Shown: positions 8,457 through 18,221, numbered from the stretch's first letter. The stretch is DNA of 41,068 nt from Saccharospirillaceae bacterium (GCA_007116635.1 SKIB01000088.1:1-41068); one strand, 5' to 3'. Numbers and translations: made by a program. The notes: a model not told the origin generated them from the letters alone.

Positions 8457-9281
8457 CTAAATATAATTTATTGCTTTCCATACAGTCAGGGCATCTTGGG
8501 TAGCAGCAACGTCATGAACTCGCAGTATAGCCACACCGGAATGCTGAGCCGCCCACAGCGCAGCAACCACACTGCCCACCATACGCTGATCGACTGGACG
8601 ACCGGTTATTTGTCCAATCATTGTCTTTCGTGACACCCCAATTAACAAAGGGCCCAACGCAGAAAACCTTGGCAGCGCACGCAGCAACTCAAGGTTATGC
8701 TGCAGTGACTTGCCAAAACCAAAGCCAGGATCCAGAAAAATCTGATCGGCCGCCAAGCCCTCCGCCACACACTCTTGCTGACGCAATGACAGCCAATAAT
8801 GTACATCCTCAACAACCGAATCATACCTTGGGTCTTGCTGCATACTTTGTGGATCTTTTTGCATGTGCATCAAGCAAACTGGCAATCCTAGCGCCACCGC
8901 CGCCTTTAGAGCTCCCGGCCGGGTTAAAGCACGAACATCATTTATTAAATGAGCACCTGCATGATAAGCCTCAGTCATCACTAGGGGCGAGCTGGTGTCA
9001 ACTGAAATCAGAGCATCAGTCTCTCTCGCCAAGCGCTCAACAACAGGGATCACCCGGTCTAATTCTTCTGTTTCTGATACAGGCAGAGCACCTGGCCGGG
9101 TCGACTCTCCACCCACATCAATAAAGTCGGCCCCCTCTTCAAACATCTCTACGCCATGCCTGAGCGCTGCATCAATGCGAACAAAGCTGCCACCATCACT
9201 AAAGGAATCAGGTGTAACATTTAGAACACCCATTATTTTTGGCGATTCAATATCCACTTCTCGGTCGCGAAAACGCATCAT
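8457..9281 (-). CDS. folP: Dihydropteroate synthase
   Basis: Condenses p-aminobenzoate with the pterin pyrophosphate in folate synthesis; it is the sulfonamide target. Signature motifs: GVLNVTPDSFSDGG near residues 18-31, DVGGESTRPGA near 56-66, SVDTSS, the DPGFGFGKS phosphate/pterin site, and GVSRKTMIG. The length of 274 residues is normal. It follows ftsH by 50 bases. The gene normally next, glmM, is missing; a 146-base gap with the tpiA promoter follows instead. Confidence 0.97.
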   Translation of the reverse strand: MMRFRDREVDIESPKIMGVLNVTPDSFSDGGSFVRIDAALRHGVEMFEEGADFIDVGGESTRPGALPVSETEELDRVIPVVERLARETDALISVDTSSPLVMTEAYHAGAHLINDVRALTRPGALKAAVALGLPVCLMHMQKDPQSMQQDPRYDSVVEDVHYWLSLRQQECVAEGLAADQIFLDPGFGFGKSLQHNLELLRALPRFSALGPLLIGVSRKTMIGQITGRPVDQRMVGSVVAALWAAQHSGVAILRVHDVAATQDALTVWKAINYI

Positions 9282-9331
9282 TAACCCCTAAAAAAATGGG
9301 CGCACTTGGCGCCCAAAGAAACCATCGACAA

Positions 9332-11341
9332 TCAGTGCTTAGTTGGCAAGTCTTGATCAGACTCTGAGTCAGAGTCTGATTCATCTTGCCACTCCTGATC
9401 ACCAGATTGATCCTGGCCCAACAATTCTGGATCATCGTTGGCATGCTCTGCCTGCTGCTCTGCAGCTAGGCGCTTAGATTCTTGCTCTTGCCACTCTTGC
9501 TCTCGCCTAGCTTTTTCTTCCTGCCAATCTTTTGGTGGAGAGGCAGGCTTACCAGCCATGATCTCGTCAATCTGAGCCTCACCAATGGTCTCATATTCCA
9601 TCAAGGCATCTCTCATTAAGTGCAGCTGCTGCATGTGGTTTTTCAGAATCTCAACCGCTCCGTCATAGCACTCATTAATAATTTCGGCCACTACTTCGTC
9701 GACTTCACGATGCGTTTGCGGCGATACTTGGCTCATGGTAGAGCCCTGACCAAGATAGCCTTGCTGCTCTTCCTCAAACTGGATAGGACCAAGACGACTA
9801 AGGCCCCACTTAGTCACCATATTGCGCGCCATTCCTGTTGCCTGCTGAATGTCATTTTGCGCACCGGTTGAGACCATATCCTCACCATAGATCAAAGCTT
9901 CGGCAATGCGCCCACCAAAAGCAGACATAATTCGCCCTTTGATATACTTCTTAGAGTAGCTGACCTTATCCTCTTCCGGCAGATACATGGTCACACCCAG
10001 TGCACGCCCACGGGGTATAATGGTGACCTTATAAACTGGGTCATGACCCTCGATGGCTCGACCAATAATGGCGTGCCCAGCCTCATGATAGGCAGTCATT
10101 TCTTTATCTTTGTCCTTTATCACCATAGAGCGACGTTCGGCACCCATCATGATTTTATCTTTTGCCTGGTCAAACTCATCCATGCCGACCAAGCGTTTGT
10201 TACGCCTAGCGGTAAACAGAGTTGCCTCATTAACCAAGTTAGCCAAATCCGCGCCAGAAAAACCTGGAGTGCCCCGAGCAATGACAAAAGGATTCACATT
10301 ATCTGACAAAGGCACCTTTTTCATGTGCACCTTCAGGATTTGCTCGCGCCCCTTAATGTCTGGCAAATTAACCACCACTTGGCGATCAAAGCGGCCAGGA
10401 CGCAGCAAAGCTGGATCCAATACATCTGGTCTATTGGTTGCCGCAATCACAATGATGCCATCATTAACTTCAAAACCATCCATCTCAACCAGCAGTTGGT
10501 TCAGTGTTTGCTCTCGCTCATCATTACCACCACCAACACCTACGCCCCGTGAACGGCCAACAGCGTCGATCTCATCAATAAAAATAATACAGGGTGCTTG
10601 CTTTTTAGCTTGCTCAAACATATCGCGAACACGAGAAGCACCCACACCCACGAACATCTCAACAAAGTCCGAACCCGAAATCGAAAAGAATGGCACTCGA
10701 GCTTCACCAGCAATGGCCTTAGCCAGCAGGGTTTTACCCGTGCCAGGAGGACCAACCATTAACACCCCGCGTGGAATTTTACCGCCCAAACGCTGGTACT
10801 TGCCAGGTTCACGCAGAAAATCAACCAACTCAGTTACGTCATCTTTTGCCTCTTCGACGCCGGCAACATCTGCAAAGGTGGTACTGATTTGATCTTCCGA
10901 CAGCAACCTGGCTTTGCTTTTACCGAAGCTCATTGGCCCGCCTTTGCCACTGCCACCGCCTTGCATCTGACGCATAAAGTACAGGAACACCAAAATGATG
11001 ATCAAAATTGGAAAACTGGCAACAAACAACTGCGACCAAATACTGCGTTGCTCTGGACGCCTGAAATTTGCGTCAACATCGTTTTCTATCAGACGACGCT
11101 CCAGCCCTGATTGATCAAAGGGCGTTACAGTGGTGAACCGCGAACCATCATTGCGGACACCTGACACTTCAAGCCCAGAAATATCAACGCTCTGGACTCT
11201 GCCTCGCTCAACCTCTTCGACGAAATTGGAGTATGAAATTTCTGTGCCCGCACCCTCCGGCCCGGAGACCGAGTTAAGCAAAGCAACGATCACAACACCG
11301 ATGATTATCCATAGCAGGATATTTTTGGTTAGGTCGTTCAA
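9332..11341 (-). CDS. ftsH: ATP-dependent zinc metalloprotease FtsH
   Basis: Membrane-anchored AAA+ protease that degrades misfolded membrane proteins and regulators. Order: first transmembrane helix (about 7-24), periplasmic domain, second helix (about 107-124), AAA domain with GPPGTGKT near 197-204, Walker B FIDEID, arginine-finger region RPGRFDRQ, then the zinc site HEAGH near 418. The C-terminal 60 residues are acidic and Gln-rich. The start is a TTG at 11341, giving [11 protein letters not shown] as in relatives, with AGAGG seven bases upstream. No ATG fits better. The usual upstream partner rlmE is absent. Confidence 0.97.
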   Translation of the reverse strand: MNDLTKNILLWIIIGVVIVALLNSVSGPEGAGTEISYSNFVEEVERGRVQSVDISGLEVSGVRNDGSRFTTVTPFDQSGLERRLIENDVDANFRRPEQRSIWSQLFVASFPILIIILVFLYFMRQMQGGGSGKGGPMSFGKSKARLLSEDQISTTFADVAGVEEAKDDVTELVDFLREPGKYQRLGGKIPRGVLMVGPPGTGKTLLAKAIAGEARVPFFSISGSDFVEMFVGVGASRVRDMFEQAKKQAPCIIFIDEIDAVGRSRGVGVGGGNDEREQTLNQLLVEMDGFEVNDGIIVIAATNRPDVLDPALLRPGRFDRQVVVNLPDIKGREQILKVHMKKVPLSDNVNPFVIARGTPGFSGADLANLVNEATLFTARRNKRLVGMDEFDQAKDKIMMGAERRSMVIKDKDKEMTAYHEAGHAIIGRAIEGHDPVYKVTIIPRGRALGVTMYLPEEDKVSYSKKYIKGRIMSAFGGRIAEALIYGEDMVSTGAQNDIQQATGMARNMVTKWGLSRLGPIQFEEEQQGYLGQGSTMSQVSPQTHREVDEVVAEIINECYDGAVEILKNHMQQLHLMRDALMEYETIGEAQIDEIMAGKPASPPKDWQEEKARREQEWQEQESKRLAAEQQAEHANDDPELLGQDQSGDQEWQDESDSDSESDQDLPTKH

Positions 11342-11826
11342 GTTACACCTCTACTGTCAACCCATGGTTAGCCTTGGATTTCCAAGGCCAAAAAATTCAT
11401 TTTCGATTTGCAAAAGACCACTAAAAAATCACTAGATGATCGTTAACAAACCCAGCAAAACGGTCTTGAGACAACCTCGCTTGCTTCAAAGGAATGCAAG
11501 CAGACGCAAAATTCATGACCATAGCATCACTTATAATAAGCATTTATTGCTCATCTCGCCATGCAATGTACGCATCAAATATTACTTAAGGCCAAGTCTT
11601 GCTCAATCAAACGTCAGCCAACGGCCTTTCAAACGCTTTTATTGTCGGGTCAAAATCTGGATTCTCAAGGCTAAAATGCAAAAATTAATATTTACTCATT
11701 TATTCATTATTGCCAAACTAGGGATCAGTCACTTTAAAATCTTGTGCAATGCAGGTACTGGGTGGGTTTGATTTTCCACCACTTACTGTACAATGCCCGA
11801 CCAATTCTTATCAAATCAAGTACTTC
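11342..11826. other. Divergent intergenic region between ftsH and yhbY, no gene seen
   Basis: About 485 bases, clearly more AT-rich than the flanking genes. It must hold both divergent promoters. A perfect inverted repeat GCCTTGGA/TCCAAGGC (11371-11388) lies in the ftsH leader, without a T-run on its 3' side. The only sizeable frame (11436-11771, plus) looks like non-coding translation with no recognisable domain. The position is where rlmE is normally found, but the region is too short for it, and I saw no convincing remnant. Confidence 0.6.
11767..11794 (+). promoter_or_regulatory. Candidate promoter of yhbY
   Basis: TACAAT at 11789-11794 is a good -10 box. TTTGAT at 11767-11772 is a weaker -35 at 16-base spacing. 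The yhbY ATG is about 33 bases beyond the -10. An alternative pair, TTGCCA with TTTAAA at 17 bases, lies about 55 bases upstream. Confidence 0.4.
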
Positions 11827-12150
11827 ATGCCCATTTCAAAACTGTCATCCGCTCAAATAAAAAGCTTTCGCGCCGTCGGCCATCAACTCACTCCCATTGT
11901 CACCCTTGGCGAGCAAGGCCCAAGTGAAGGCGTGATGAATGAACTTGAACGTGCACTGCACGACCATGAACTGATCAAAATAAAGATAAACATAGCAGAT
12001 AGAGAAGTTAGGGCTGAAGTTTTGCAGCACATTGCCAGCCAAACTCGCGCTACTCTTGTGCAGAGCATTGGCAAAACAGCCCTACTATTTAGACGCAATC
12101 CTCAGGCCACTGATCGCCTCTCCAACCTTGCTCGCCACGGCCTCAAGTAA
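11827..12150 (+). CDS. yhbY: Ribosome assembly RNA-binding protein YhbY (CRM domain)
   Basis: Small KH-like CRM-domain RNA-binding protein associated with pre-50S particles. Characteristic elements are TLGEQGPSEGVMNELERALHDHELIKIKI and the following basic strand. The ATG at 11827 (MPISKLSSAQIKSF) matches family starts. The frame runs 26 codons further upstream, through the promoter region, without resemblance. The protein has 107 residues. It is divergent from ftsH and convergent with the ppx-like gene, with only 3 bases between their stops. Confidence 0.93.
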   Translation: MPISKLSSAQIKSFRAVGHQLTPIVTLGEQGPSEGVMNELERALHDHELIKIKINIADREVRAEVLQHIASQTRATLVQSIGKTALLFRRNPQATDRLSNLARHGLK

Positions 12151-12153
12151 AGA

Positions 12154-13107
12154 TTAGAACAATGCTTGCTCACCCTGACTGAGCAACAATTGCTCAGCCA
12201 CCAAGCCCTCGCGCAGTGCAGCAGGAGAAATAGCAATTTGCTCAACACTCAGCAAATGAACGATCTCCTGCAAAATAATAACTCCGGCAGCAAAAACCCT
12301 ACTGCGTGCGACGGTCAAATCTATTACCTGTGCCAAATGGTGTAAAGACTCTGCCTGGTAAAGCAAGGGCGTCAAACGATTGAGCGCAGCCGCATCTATG
12401 CTTTGCTCAGCAATATTCAGGTTGCGTAGAGCCCAGTAGATGGACTTGATAGAACCACTAGCACCCAGAATTTCACAATCCTGTGGCATCAGAGCCCTAA
12501 GAGTAGCCAATTGTGGCGCCAGTATCTTACGGCAGCACTGCCTGGCTTCTTCGATTTGCTCAGCACGATAATGGGTTCCCAAAAAGAATTGCCGTGTCAA
12601 ACTGATGCAACCAATGTCGAGACTCAATAAAGATTCAGGCTGCTGTCCACTACCCAAGGCAAATTCGGTTGAACCGCCACCAATGTCGATCACCAGTCGA
12701 TTCTTGACCGGCAAACCATAGCTAGCACCCAAGTAAATGTAGGCCGCTTCTTGTTTCCCACTTATAAGACGGATCGGCGCGCGCAACACCTGACTGGCTT
12801 CAAAAATAAAGGCTTCAGGATCACTGAGCTGACGAAAGGCACTGGTACCCACCACCGACAAACTAGCCAACTCCTGACCCTGTAAAAAGTCACGAAATCT
12901 AGCCAGGGTTTGCATTACCTTGCGCTTAGTCTTGACGTCTAACAGCAACTGGCCATCCTGCTCGATAATGCCTGCCACCATTCGTACCAAGGATTTTCGA
13001 ACCTCACGAGTTTCTAAGCGCTTGGGACCAGGAGCAATCAGCGCTAGGTGGAAGCTGTTGGCTCCGAGGTCAATGGCCGCATGCAGCGGCCCCTTATAAT
13101 CAGCCAT
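12154..13107 (-). CDS. Ppx/GppA-type phosphatase, short form
   Basis: Acetate/sugar-kinase/actin-fold phosphatase acting on polyphosphate or pppGpp. Motif AAIDLGANSFHLAL (residues 10-23) is the phosphate-1 loop and DIGGGSTEFALG (about 141-152) the phosphate-2 loop. GASGSIKSI fits the adenosine-type motif. At 317 residues it holds only the two N-terminal domains and lacks the roughly 180-residue HD-like C-terminal region of E. coli Ppx and GppA. The sequence alone does not tell which substrate it uses. It starts 15 bases after ettA with an AAGGAA ribosome site, so it is probably co-transcribed with ettA. Confidence 0.88.
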   Translation of the reverse strand: MADYKGPLHAAIDLGANSFHLALIAPGPKRLETREVRKSLVRMVAGIIEQDGQLLLDVKTKRKVMQTLARFRDFLQGQELASLSVVGTSAFRQLSDPEAFIFEASQVLRAPIRLISGKQEAAYIYLGASYGLPVKNRLVIDIGGGSTEFALGSGQQPESLLSLDIGCISLTRQFFLGTHYRAEQIEEARQCCRKILAPQLATLRALMPQDCEILGASGSIKSIYWALRNLNIAEQSIDAAALNRLTPLLYQAESLHHLAQVIDLTVARSRVFAAGVIILQEIVHLLSVEQIAISPAALREGLVAEQLLLSQGEQALF

Positions 13108-13122
13108 ATCATTCCTTAAGGA

Positions 13123-14781
13123 CTAGGCCTTCAAGCGCTTGTATTTAATGCGCTGCGGACCGGTATGACCAGTGCGTTTCTTGTAATCTTGCTCGTATTC
13201 ACTGTAATTCCCTTCGAAGAACACTGCATTAGACTCACCTTCAAAGGCCAGAATATGGGTTGCCACCCGGTCCAAGAACCAGCGGTCGTGCGAAATCACC
13301 ATGGCGCAGCCGGGGAAGGCCAACAAGGCTTCTTCCAGTGCGCGCAGGGTTTCAACATCCAGATCGTTGGTCGGTTCGTCGAGCAGCACCAGATTACCAC
13401 CCTCTTTAAGCAGCTTGGCCAAGAACAAGCGGTTACGCTCACCACCAGACAGTTGCTTGACAAACTTCTGCTGATCTGATCCTTTGAAATTGAAGCGCCC
13501 CACATAAGCACGACTAGAAACCTCGTAGCCGCCGACCTGAATCATGTCCATGCCATCGGCCACTTCTTGCCACACAGTGTTGTCGCCGTTCAACTCGCGC
13601 ATCTGACCAACAAAGGCCAGCTTCACGGTATCACCTACCCGCACCGTACCGGAATCCGGTTGCTCCATACCAGCAATCATTTTGAACAGGGTCGACTTAC
13701 CAGCACCATTACCGCCAATGATGCCAACAATGGCACCAGGCGGCACAGCAAAACTGAGATTTTCGTAAAGCAAGCGATCGTCAAAGCTCTTAGCAATGCC
13801 CTGCACTTCCACCACCACATCGCCCAGGCGCGGCCCTGGTGGAATGTAAATTTCATTGGTTTCATTACGGGTCTGGAACTCACGCGAACTGAGCTGTTCA
13901 AATTGCTTCATACGCGCCTTAGACTTAGCTTGGCGACCCTTGGCATTTTGCCTTACCCACTCCAGCTCCGCCTTCACCGCTTTGTCGTGCGATTGCTGCT
14001 GTTTGGCTTCATTAATTAAGCGCTGCTCCTTGTTTTCCAGCCAGGCCGAATAATTGCCCTCAAACGGGATGCCATGACCACGGTCCAGTTCCAAAATCCA
14101 GCCCGCCACGTTGTCCAAAAAGTAACGGTCGTGAGTAATGGCCACCACGGTGCCCTTAAACTCATGCAAAAAGCGCTCAAGCCAAGCCACGGACTCGGCA
14201 TCCAAATGGTTGGTCGGCTCGTCAAGCAATAACATATCCGGGCTGGACAGCAACAAGCGGCAAAGCGCTACACGGCGACGCTCACCACCAGACAAAAACT
14301 CCACCTTGGCCTCCCAGGGCGGTAGACGCAGCGCATCGGCGGCAATCTCCAAGCGATGCTCCAGGTTGTGAGCATCAGCAGCGGCAATGATGTTTTCCAG
14401 CTCTTGTTGCTTAGCAGCTAAGGCATCAAAGTCAGCATCCGGCTCGGCGTACGCTGCGTAAACCTGATCAAGTTCCGCTTGGGCCTCAGTAATCTGGCTA
14501 AGGGCTTCCTCAACTACTTGGCGTACAGTTTTTTGATTATCCAATTCAGGCTCTTGCGGCAAATAGCCAATACGCAACCCAGGCTGCGGCCTTGCCTCAC
14601 CAATGATGTCATTATCAAGACCAGCCATGATACGTAACAAAGTAGACTTACCAGAGCCGTTTAGGCCGAGCACACCAATTTTTGCGCCGGGAAAAAAAGA
14701 TAGAGAAATGTCTTTAAGAATTTCACGCTTGGGTGGCACGACTTTGCCAACCCTGTTCATGGTAAACACATATTGCGCCAT
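13123..14781 (-). CDS. ettA: Energy-dependent translational throttle protein EttA (ABC-F ATPase)
   Basis: Soluble ABC-F protein that binds the ribosomal E site and gates early elongation according to ADP/ATP level. Two ATP-binding cassettes are present: Walker [10 protein letters not shown] near 39-47 and GGNGAGKST near 355-363, with signatures LSGGERRR and LSGGERNR and Walker [12 protein letters not shown] and [11 protein letters not shown]. The N-terminus ([19 protein letters not shown]), the arm region after the first cassette, and the 552-residue length are specific to EttA among ABC-F proteins. It is divergent from glyA. Confidence 0.96.
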   Translation of the reverse strand: MAQYVFTMNRVGKVVPPKREILKDISLSFFPGAKIGVLGLNGSGKSTLLRIMAGLDNDIIGEARPQPGLRIGYLPQEPELDNQKTVRQVVEEALSQITEAQAELDQVYAAYAEPDADFDALAAKQQELENIIAAADAHNLEHRLEIAADALRLPPWEAKVEFLSGGERRRVALCRLLLSSPDMLLLDEPTNHLDAESVAWLERFLHEFKGTVVAITHDRYFLDNVAGWILELDRGHGIPFEGNYSAWLENKEQRLINEAKQQQSHDKAVKAELEWVRQNAKGRQAKSKARMKQFEQLSSREFQTRNETNEIYIPPGPRLGDVVVEVQGIAKSFDDRLLYENLSFAVPPGAIVGIIGGNGAGKSTLFKMIAGMEQPDSGTVRVGDTVKLAFVGQMRELNGDNTVWQEVADGMDMIQVGGYEVSSRAYVGRFNFKGSDQQKFVKQLSGGERNRLFLAKLLKEGGNLVLLDEPTNDLDVETLRALEEALLAFPGCAMVISHDRWFLDRVATHILAFEGESNAVFFEGNYSEYEQDYKKRTGHTGPQRIKYKRLKA

Positions 14782-14952
14782 GGTTCAGCTGCCTCTTGGA
14801 TCGAAAATTTGCCTAAGGTTAAGCAAAGTTTGCCTGTTACGAAAGCATTATTATCGCAATTTGTCGGCCAAAGACGCTTTAGCTCTGTTCGCCAGACTGA
14901 ACAGCATGTAAAATATACTGTTATTACAAGCACCCTCCTCAGGACCATCATC

Positions 14953-16221
14953 ATGTTTAATAAACGTATGAATATTGCCAGCTATGACCCAGATCTGTGG
15001 CAGGCTATGCAGAATGAAGATCAGCGTCAAGAAGAACACATCGAGCTGATTGCCTCGGAAAACTACACCAGCCCCAGAGTTATGGAAGCCCAGGGCAGCC
15101 AGCTGACCAACAAGTACGCCGAAGGCTATCCGGGCAAGCGTTACTACGGCGGCTGTGAATTTGCTGATCAAGTTGAAACCCTAGCTATTGAACGCGCTAA
15201 GCAGCTGTTCGGTGCAGCCTATGCCAACGTACAGCCCCATTCCGGCAGCCAGGCCAACACCGCTGTTTACGCTGCTTACCTCAAGCCAGGCGACACCATC
15301 TTGGGCATGAGCCTAGCGCACGGCGGCCACCTGACTCATGGTGCCAGCGTGTCCTTCTCTGGCCGAGTGTACCATGCCGTTCAGTACGGTCTTAACCCTG
15401 AAACTGGCCTGATCGATTACAATCAGGTTGAAGCTTTAGCACGAGAGCACAAGCCAAAGATGATCGTTGCTGGCTTTTCTGCCTACTCGCAGATCGTTGA
15501 CTGGCAGCGCTTCCGCGACATCGCTGACAGCGTTGGTGCCATCCTGTTCGTTGACATGGCACACATCGCTGGCCTTGTGGCCGCTGGTGTTTACCCAAGC
15601 CCTGTACAGATTGCCGATGTGGTGACCACCACAACGCACAAAACTCTAGGCGGCCCGCGCGGTGGTTTGATTCTTAGCAAGTCGACCGACGAAGACATTC
15701 ACAAAAAGTTAAACTTTGGCGTATTCCCTGAAAATCAGGGCGGCCCGTTGATGCACGTGATTGCCGCCAAAGCGGTGTGTTTTAAAGAGTGTATGGAGCC
15801 TGAGTTCAAAGATTACCAAGCTCAGGTAGTGGCCAATGCCAAAGCCATGGCCAGCACCTTTATTGCTCGTGGCATCAAGGTGGTTTCTGGTGGCACTGAA
15901 GATCACCTGTTCTTGCTGGATCTGATCGGCAAAGAATACAGCGGTAAAGACGCTGACGCTGCTTTGGGTCAGGCCTACATCACGGTCAATAAAAACGCCG
16001 TACCAAACGACCCGCGCTCGCCCTTCGTCACCTCTGGTGTGCGCATTGGTACGCCATCCATCACTCGCCGTGGCTTTAAAGAAGCGGAAGCCACTGAGCT
16101 GGCTGGCTGGATTGCCGATGTGCTGGACTCGCTGGAGCAAGGCAACAGTGAACAGGTCACTGCTGATGTTAAGTCCAAGGTGCTGGCTCTGTGCAAGCGC
16201 TTCCCGGTTTACAGCGCCTAA
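14953..16221 (+). CDS. glyA: Serine hydroxymethyltransferase
   Basis: PLP enzyme converting serine and tetrahydrofolate to glycine and methylene-tetrahydrofolate. The start at 14953 ([16 protein letters not shown]) has AGGA upstream and matches family N-termini; the frame runs further back without resemblance. Visible motifs: [28 protein letters not shown], and [13 protein letters not shown], whose lysine binds PLP. The length of 422 residues is typical. It is a single-gene unit ending in a strong terminator. The divergent region with ettA has TATACT at 14914-14919 as a possible -10 but no clear -35. Confidence 0.98.
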   Translation: MFNKRMNIASYDPDLWQAMQNEDQRQEEHIELIASENYTSPRVMEAQGSQLTNKYAEGYPGKRYYGGCEFADQVETLAIERAKQLFGAAYANVQPHSGSQANTAVYAAYLKPGDTILGMSLAHGGHLTHGASVSFSGRVYHAVQYGLNPETGLIDYNQVEALAREHKPKMIVAGFSAYSQIVDWQRFRDIADSVGAILFVDMAHIAGLVAAGVYPSPVQIADVVTTTTHKTLGGPRGGLILSKSTDEDIHKKLNFGVFPENQGGPLMHVIAAKAVCFKECMEPEFKDYQAQVVANAKAMASTFIARGIKVVSGGTEDHLFLLDLIGKEYSGKDADAALGQAYITVNKNAVPNDPRSPFVTSGVRIGTPSITRRGFKEAEATELAGWIADVLDSLEQGNSEQVTADVKSKVLALCKRFPVYSA

Positions 16222-16239
16222 TTAGCCGCTGCCTCCATC

Positions 16240-16275
16240 AATCCGTTATTCCGTGAGGAGTAGCGGATTTTTTTT
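16240..16275 (+). terminator. Rho-independent terminator of glyA
   Basis: Stem arms AATCCGTTA (16240-16248) and TAGCGGATT (16261-16269), nine pairs with one U-G, are followed by eight T (16268-16275). It lies 18 bases past the glyA stop. Confidence 0.88.
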
Positions 16276-16324
16276 GCCTGCTGGTCTGGCGCTCATCTAG
16301 ATAACCGTTTGCCGCTCAGTCACT

Positions 16325-16422
16325 GGCTGGCAACTGGGCTCTCGGGGACGCTATTCGCCGTCCTGGCCGCTTGACGGCGCCCATCCCTGGCCGCCGACAC
16401 CCCTCGATCCCAGTTACCAGCC
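16325..16422. repeat. Long imperfect inverted repeat, first hairpin element
   Basis: Arms GGCTGGCAACTGGG (16325-16338) and CCCAGTTACCAGCC (16409-16422) pair at 13 of 14 positions. Inside, CGCCGTC and GACGGCG form a second hairpin (about 16355-16379). No coding frame fits. It is GC-rich compared with intergenic DNA elsewhere in the window. It looks like a structured intergenic repeat rather than a gene. Whether it recurs in the genome cannot be seen here. Confidence 0.6.
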
Positions 16423-16579
16423 CGCTCCTTGAGCTAGTTTAACATCCATTCTAGAAGCGCCACGACAATAGCTCCAGCCCGCACTGCGTAAAGCGAGTGC
16501 TGGCTTGTGGTCGTCGGCGGCGTCAGGAGCACAGGGATGTGCGGATGCGAATGCCCATGGATGGCGCAAGCGCTCATGG

Positions 16580-16732
16580 CGGGTTGTCACCCTGCGCCTA
16601 GTCGCAGGGTCTACAAAAATAGCAGCGCGCCGCGAATGCTAGCCAGAGGCAGCAACCGCAGCAGGGCTGGCGCAGCCCGTGAGGTTGGTAAGGAGACCCT
16701 GCGACTTCGCGCAGGGTGACTGCGGCAACCCG
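16580..16732. repeat. REP/MITE-like element with paired terminal hairpins
   Basis: Two 27-base arms (16586-16612 and 16694-16720) are inverted copies of each other at 25 of 27 positions. Each arm is itself a hairpin: ACCCTGCG and CGCAGGGT around a 6-base loop. The inversion extends outward as CGGGTTG (16580-16586) and CAACCCG (16726-16732). Nested inside are CAACC/GGTTG (16653-16657, 16683-16687) and GGGCT/AGCCC (16664-16668, 16674-16678). There is no T-run for a terminator and no transposase gene. This architecture resembles paired REP sequences or a miniature inverted-repeat element. Together with the preceding hairpin it fills the 485-base gap between glyA and the CLC gene. Confidence 0.7.
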
Positions 16733-16761
16733 TGATGCCAAAGCGTTAAACCGGCAGACCG

Positions 16762-18030
16762 CTATTTATCGGTGTTTTTTTTGTTCGCCAGATCGGCCAA
16801 AGTGCCAGAGCGTGGCGAGCCAAAATACTTGCCCCGGCCCAGGGCCTGACTGCTGTAAATACCCACATAGCCAGACACCCAATAGCTGCCATAACAAACC
16901 AACAGAGCAAAGGGCAGCAAATGCCAACCAAAGATCTCGGCCGCCATAACACTGCAAGCCAAGGGAGTATTGGACGCCGCAGCAAAAACGGCAACAAAAC
17001 CCAAGGCCACCACGAAGCTCAAAGGCAGAGCCGTGACATAGGCCAAGGCATTGCCCAAAGTCGCGCCGATGAAGAACAAGGGCGTGACCTCACCACCCTT
17101 AAAGCCACCCGCCAAGGACCAGGTCGTGGTTGCCAGTTTGGCCAGCCAGTCCCAAGGCGGCAAGGGCTGCACAAAAGCCAGTTGGATACGCTCCACCCCC
17201 AACCCCAGATAGGGCGACAAGGGCAACTGCCAAGCCAAGAGCGCCAAAATCAAGCCCGCTAAAGCAGGCTTAAAGGGCGGCCAAATACTGAGTCTGGCCC
17301 AAAGCCGAGTCAAGACCAGCATCAGGCGCGAAAACAGACTGCCCACCAGGCCAAAGGCCAGGGGCAGAAGCAACAGCGCCCACCAGTGCCAGCCCAAGGT
17401 CGGCAATTCAATGGCAGGAAAGTAATCGTGCACCACACCCCAAGCAGAACAGACCCAGTCGGCGGCAAAGGCCACCAATAAGGCCAAGGGCAAGGCGCGC
17501 CAACGCAGCATACCCAGCGCCAGCACTTCAATGGCAAAAATAGCACCAGCAATGGGCGTGCCAAAGAGCGCAGCAAAGCCACCGCTCATACCCATAATGA
17601 TAATCAGCGGGCGCTGCTGCTGAACAAAACCCAGCTTATGCCCCACCTGATCGGCCATGCTGGCCCCCATCTGCATGGCCGTACCCTCACGGCCCACCGA
17701 GGCGCCAAAAAGGTGAGACACCAGGGTAGTCAGCAAAATCATGGGCGCCATGCGCAACGGAATGACCTGAGTGGGCTGATGAACCTGCTGCAACAGCAGG
17801 TTGTTGCCCAGAGCGGCCGCACCGGCGTAGCGATGATACCACCAGCCCATCCACAAACCGGCCAAGGGTAGACCCCAGAGCAGCCAGGGCGCCTGAGCAT
17901 GCCACTGGCCCACCAAGCGCAGTGTCAGCAAGAACAACGCCGCAGAGGTACCCGCCAGAAGGGCAGTCAGCAACAACAGAGCGAGCCAGCGCAGGCAAAG
18001 ACTGGCAAGGGGACATAGCCGACTTAACAT
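16762..18030 (-). CDS. CLC-family transporter, probable fluoride/proton antiporter (CLC-F type)
   Basis: Polytopic CLC antiporter, about 422 residues from the ATG at 18030, which has AAGGA upstream; an ATG at 18072 would add 14 residues. The gating glutamate lies in GREGT (E115). The segment GGFKGGEVTPLFFIG (E314, V315, T316) matches the Glu-Val-Thr-Pro described for fluoride-selective CLCs, where chloride CLCs have a GIFAP-type motif. GNNLL replaces the canonical GSGIP loop. These are recalled family signatures, so fluoride selectivity is inference. I found no fluoride riboswitch in the 190 bases upstream. It is divergent from htpX. Confidence 0.8.
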   Translation of the reverse strand: MLSRLCPLASLCLRWLALLLLTALLAGTSAALFLLTLRLVGQWHAQAPWLLWGLPLAGLWMGWWYHRYAGAAALGNNLLLQQVHQPTQVIPLRMAPMILLTTLVSHLFGASVGREGTAMQMGASMADQVGHKLGFVQQQRPLIIIMGMSGGFAALFGTPIAGAIFAIEVLALGMLRWRALPLALLVAFAADWVCSAWGVVHDYFPAIELPTLGWHWWALLLLPLAFGLVGSLFSRLMLVLTRLWARLSIWPPFKPALAGLILALLAWQLPLSPYLGLGVERIQLAFVQPLPPWDWLAKLATTTWSLAGGFKGGEVTPLFFIGATLGNALAYVTALPLSFVVALGFVAVFAAASNTPLACSVMAAEIFGWHLLPFALLVCYGSYWVSGYVGIYSSQALGRGKYFGSPRSGTLADLANKKNTDK

Positions 18031-18070
18031 TAAGCGAGCATCCTTTTCATCGATAAAAAGACAGTTTAAC

Positions 18071-18115
18071 ATTGCCCATCTTGGTCACCAATGATCATGG
18101 GCAATAGAAGCCTGT
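18071..18115. promoter_or_regulatory. Perfect inverted repeat between CLC gene and htpX
   Basis: ATTGCCCAT (18071-18079) is matched by ATGGGCAAT about 17 bases further on, a perfect 9-bp inverted repeat. TTGGT/ACCAA is nested inside it. It lies upstream of the preferred CLC start and overlaps the longer start option. It could be an operator or a leader hairpin; no T-run marks it as a terminator. Confidence 0.4.
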
Positions 18116-18161
18116 CTGCTGGCCCTTAGGCGAATCCTACCGTCTAGTAAGCTGCAAAGCC

Positions 18162-18190
18162 TTGTATTGCCTTACAATTGATCATAATTA
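18162..18190 (+). promoter_or_regulatory. Candidate promoter of htpX
   Basis: TTGTAT (18162-18167) and TAATTA (18185-18190) are spaced by 17 bases, with the htpX ATG about 30 bases downstream. The match to sigma-70 consensus is moderate. A heat-shock or Cpx site, known for htpX in enterics, was not evident. Confidence 0.35.
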
Positions 18191-18221
18191 GACCCTGTTA
18201 TTTTATTTTCTGGAGATTCCT

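Noticed and set aside
11371-11388. Inverted repeat in the ftsH leader as a terminator
   Set aside because: No T-run follows on either strand; the A/T tract is on the wrong side for ftsH transcription.
11436-11771. 111-codon plus-strand frame in the ftsH-yhbY gap
   Set aside because: No ribosome site, no recognisable domain, and composition like AT-rich non-coding DNA; it also covers the probable promoters.
16507-16949. Two small plus-strand frames in the repeat-rich gap and across the CLC gene end
   Set aside because: They run through nested inverted repeats and antisense to the CLC coding region, with unlikely residue composition.
18031-18221. Fluoride (crcB) riboswitch before the CLC gene
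   Set aside because: The inverted repeat there does not match the consensus loops as I recall them, and no conserved pseudoknot partners were found by eye.
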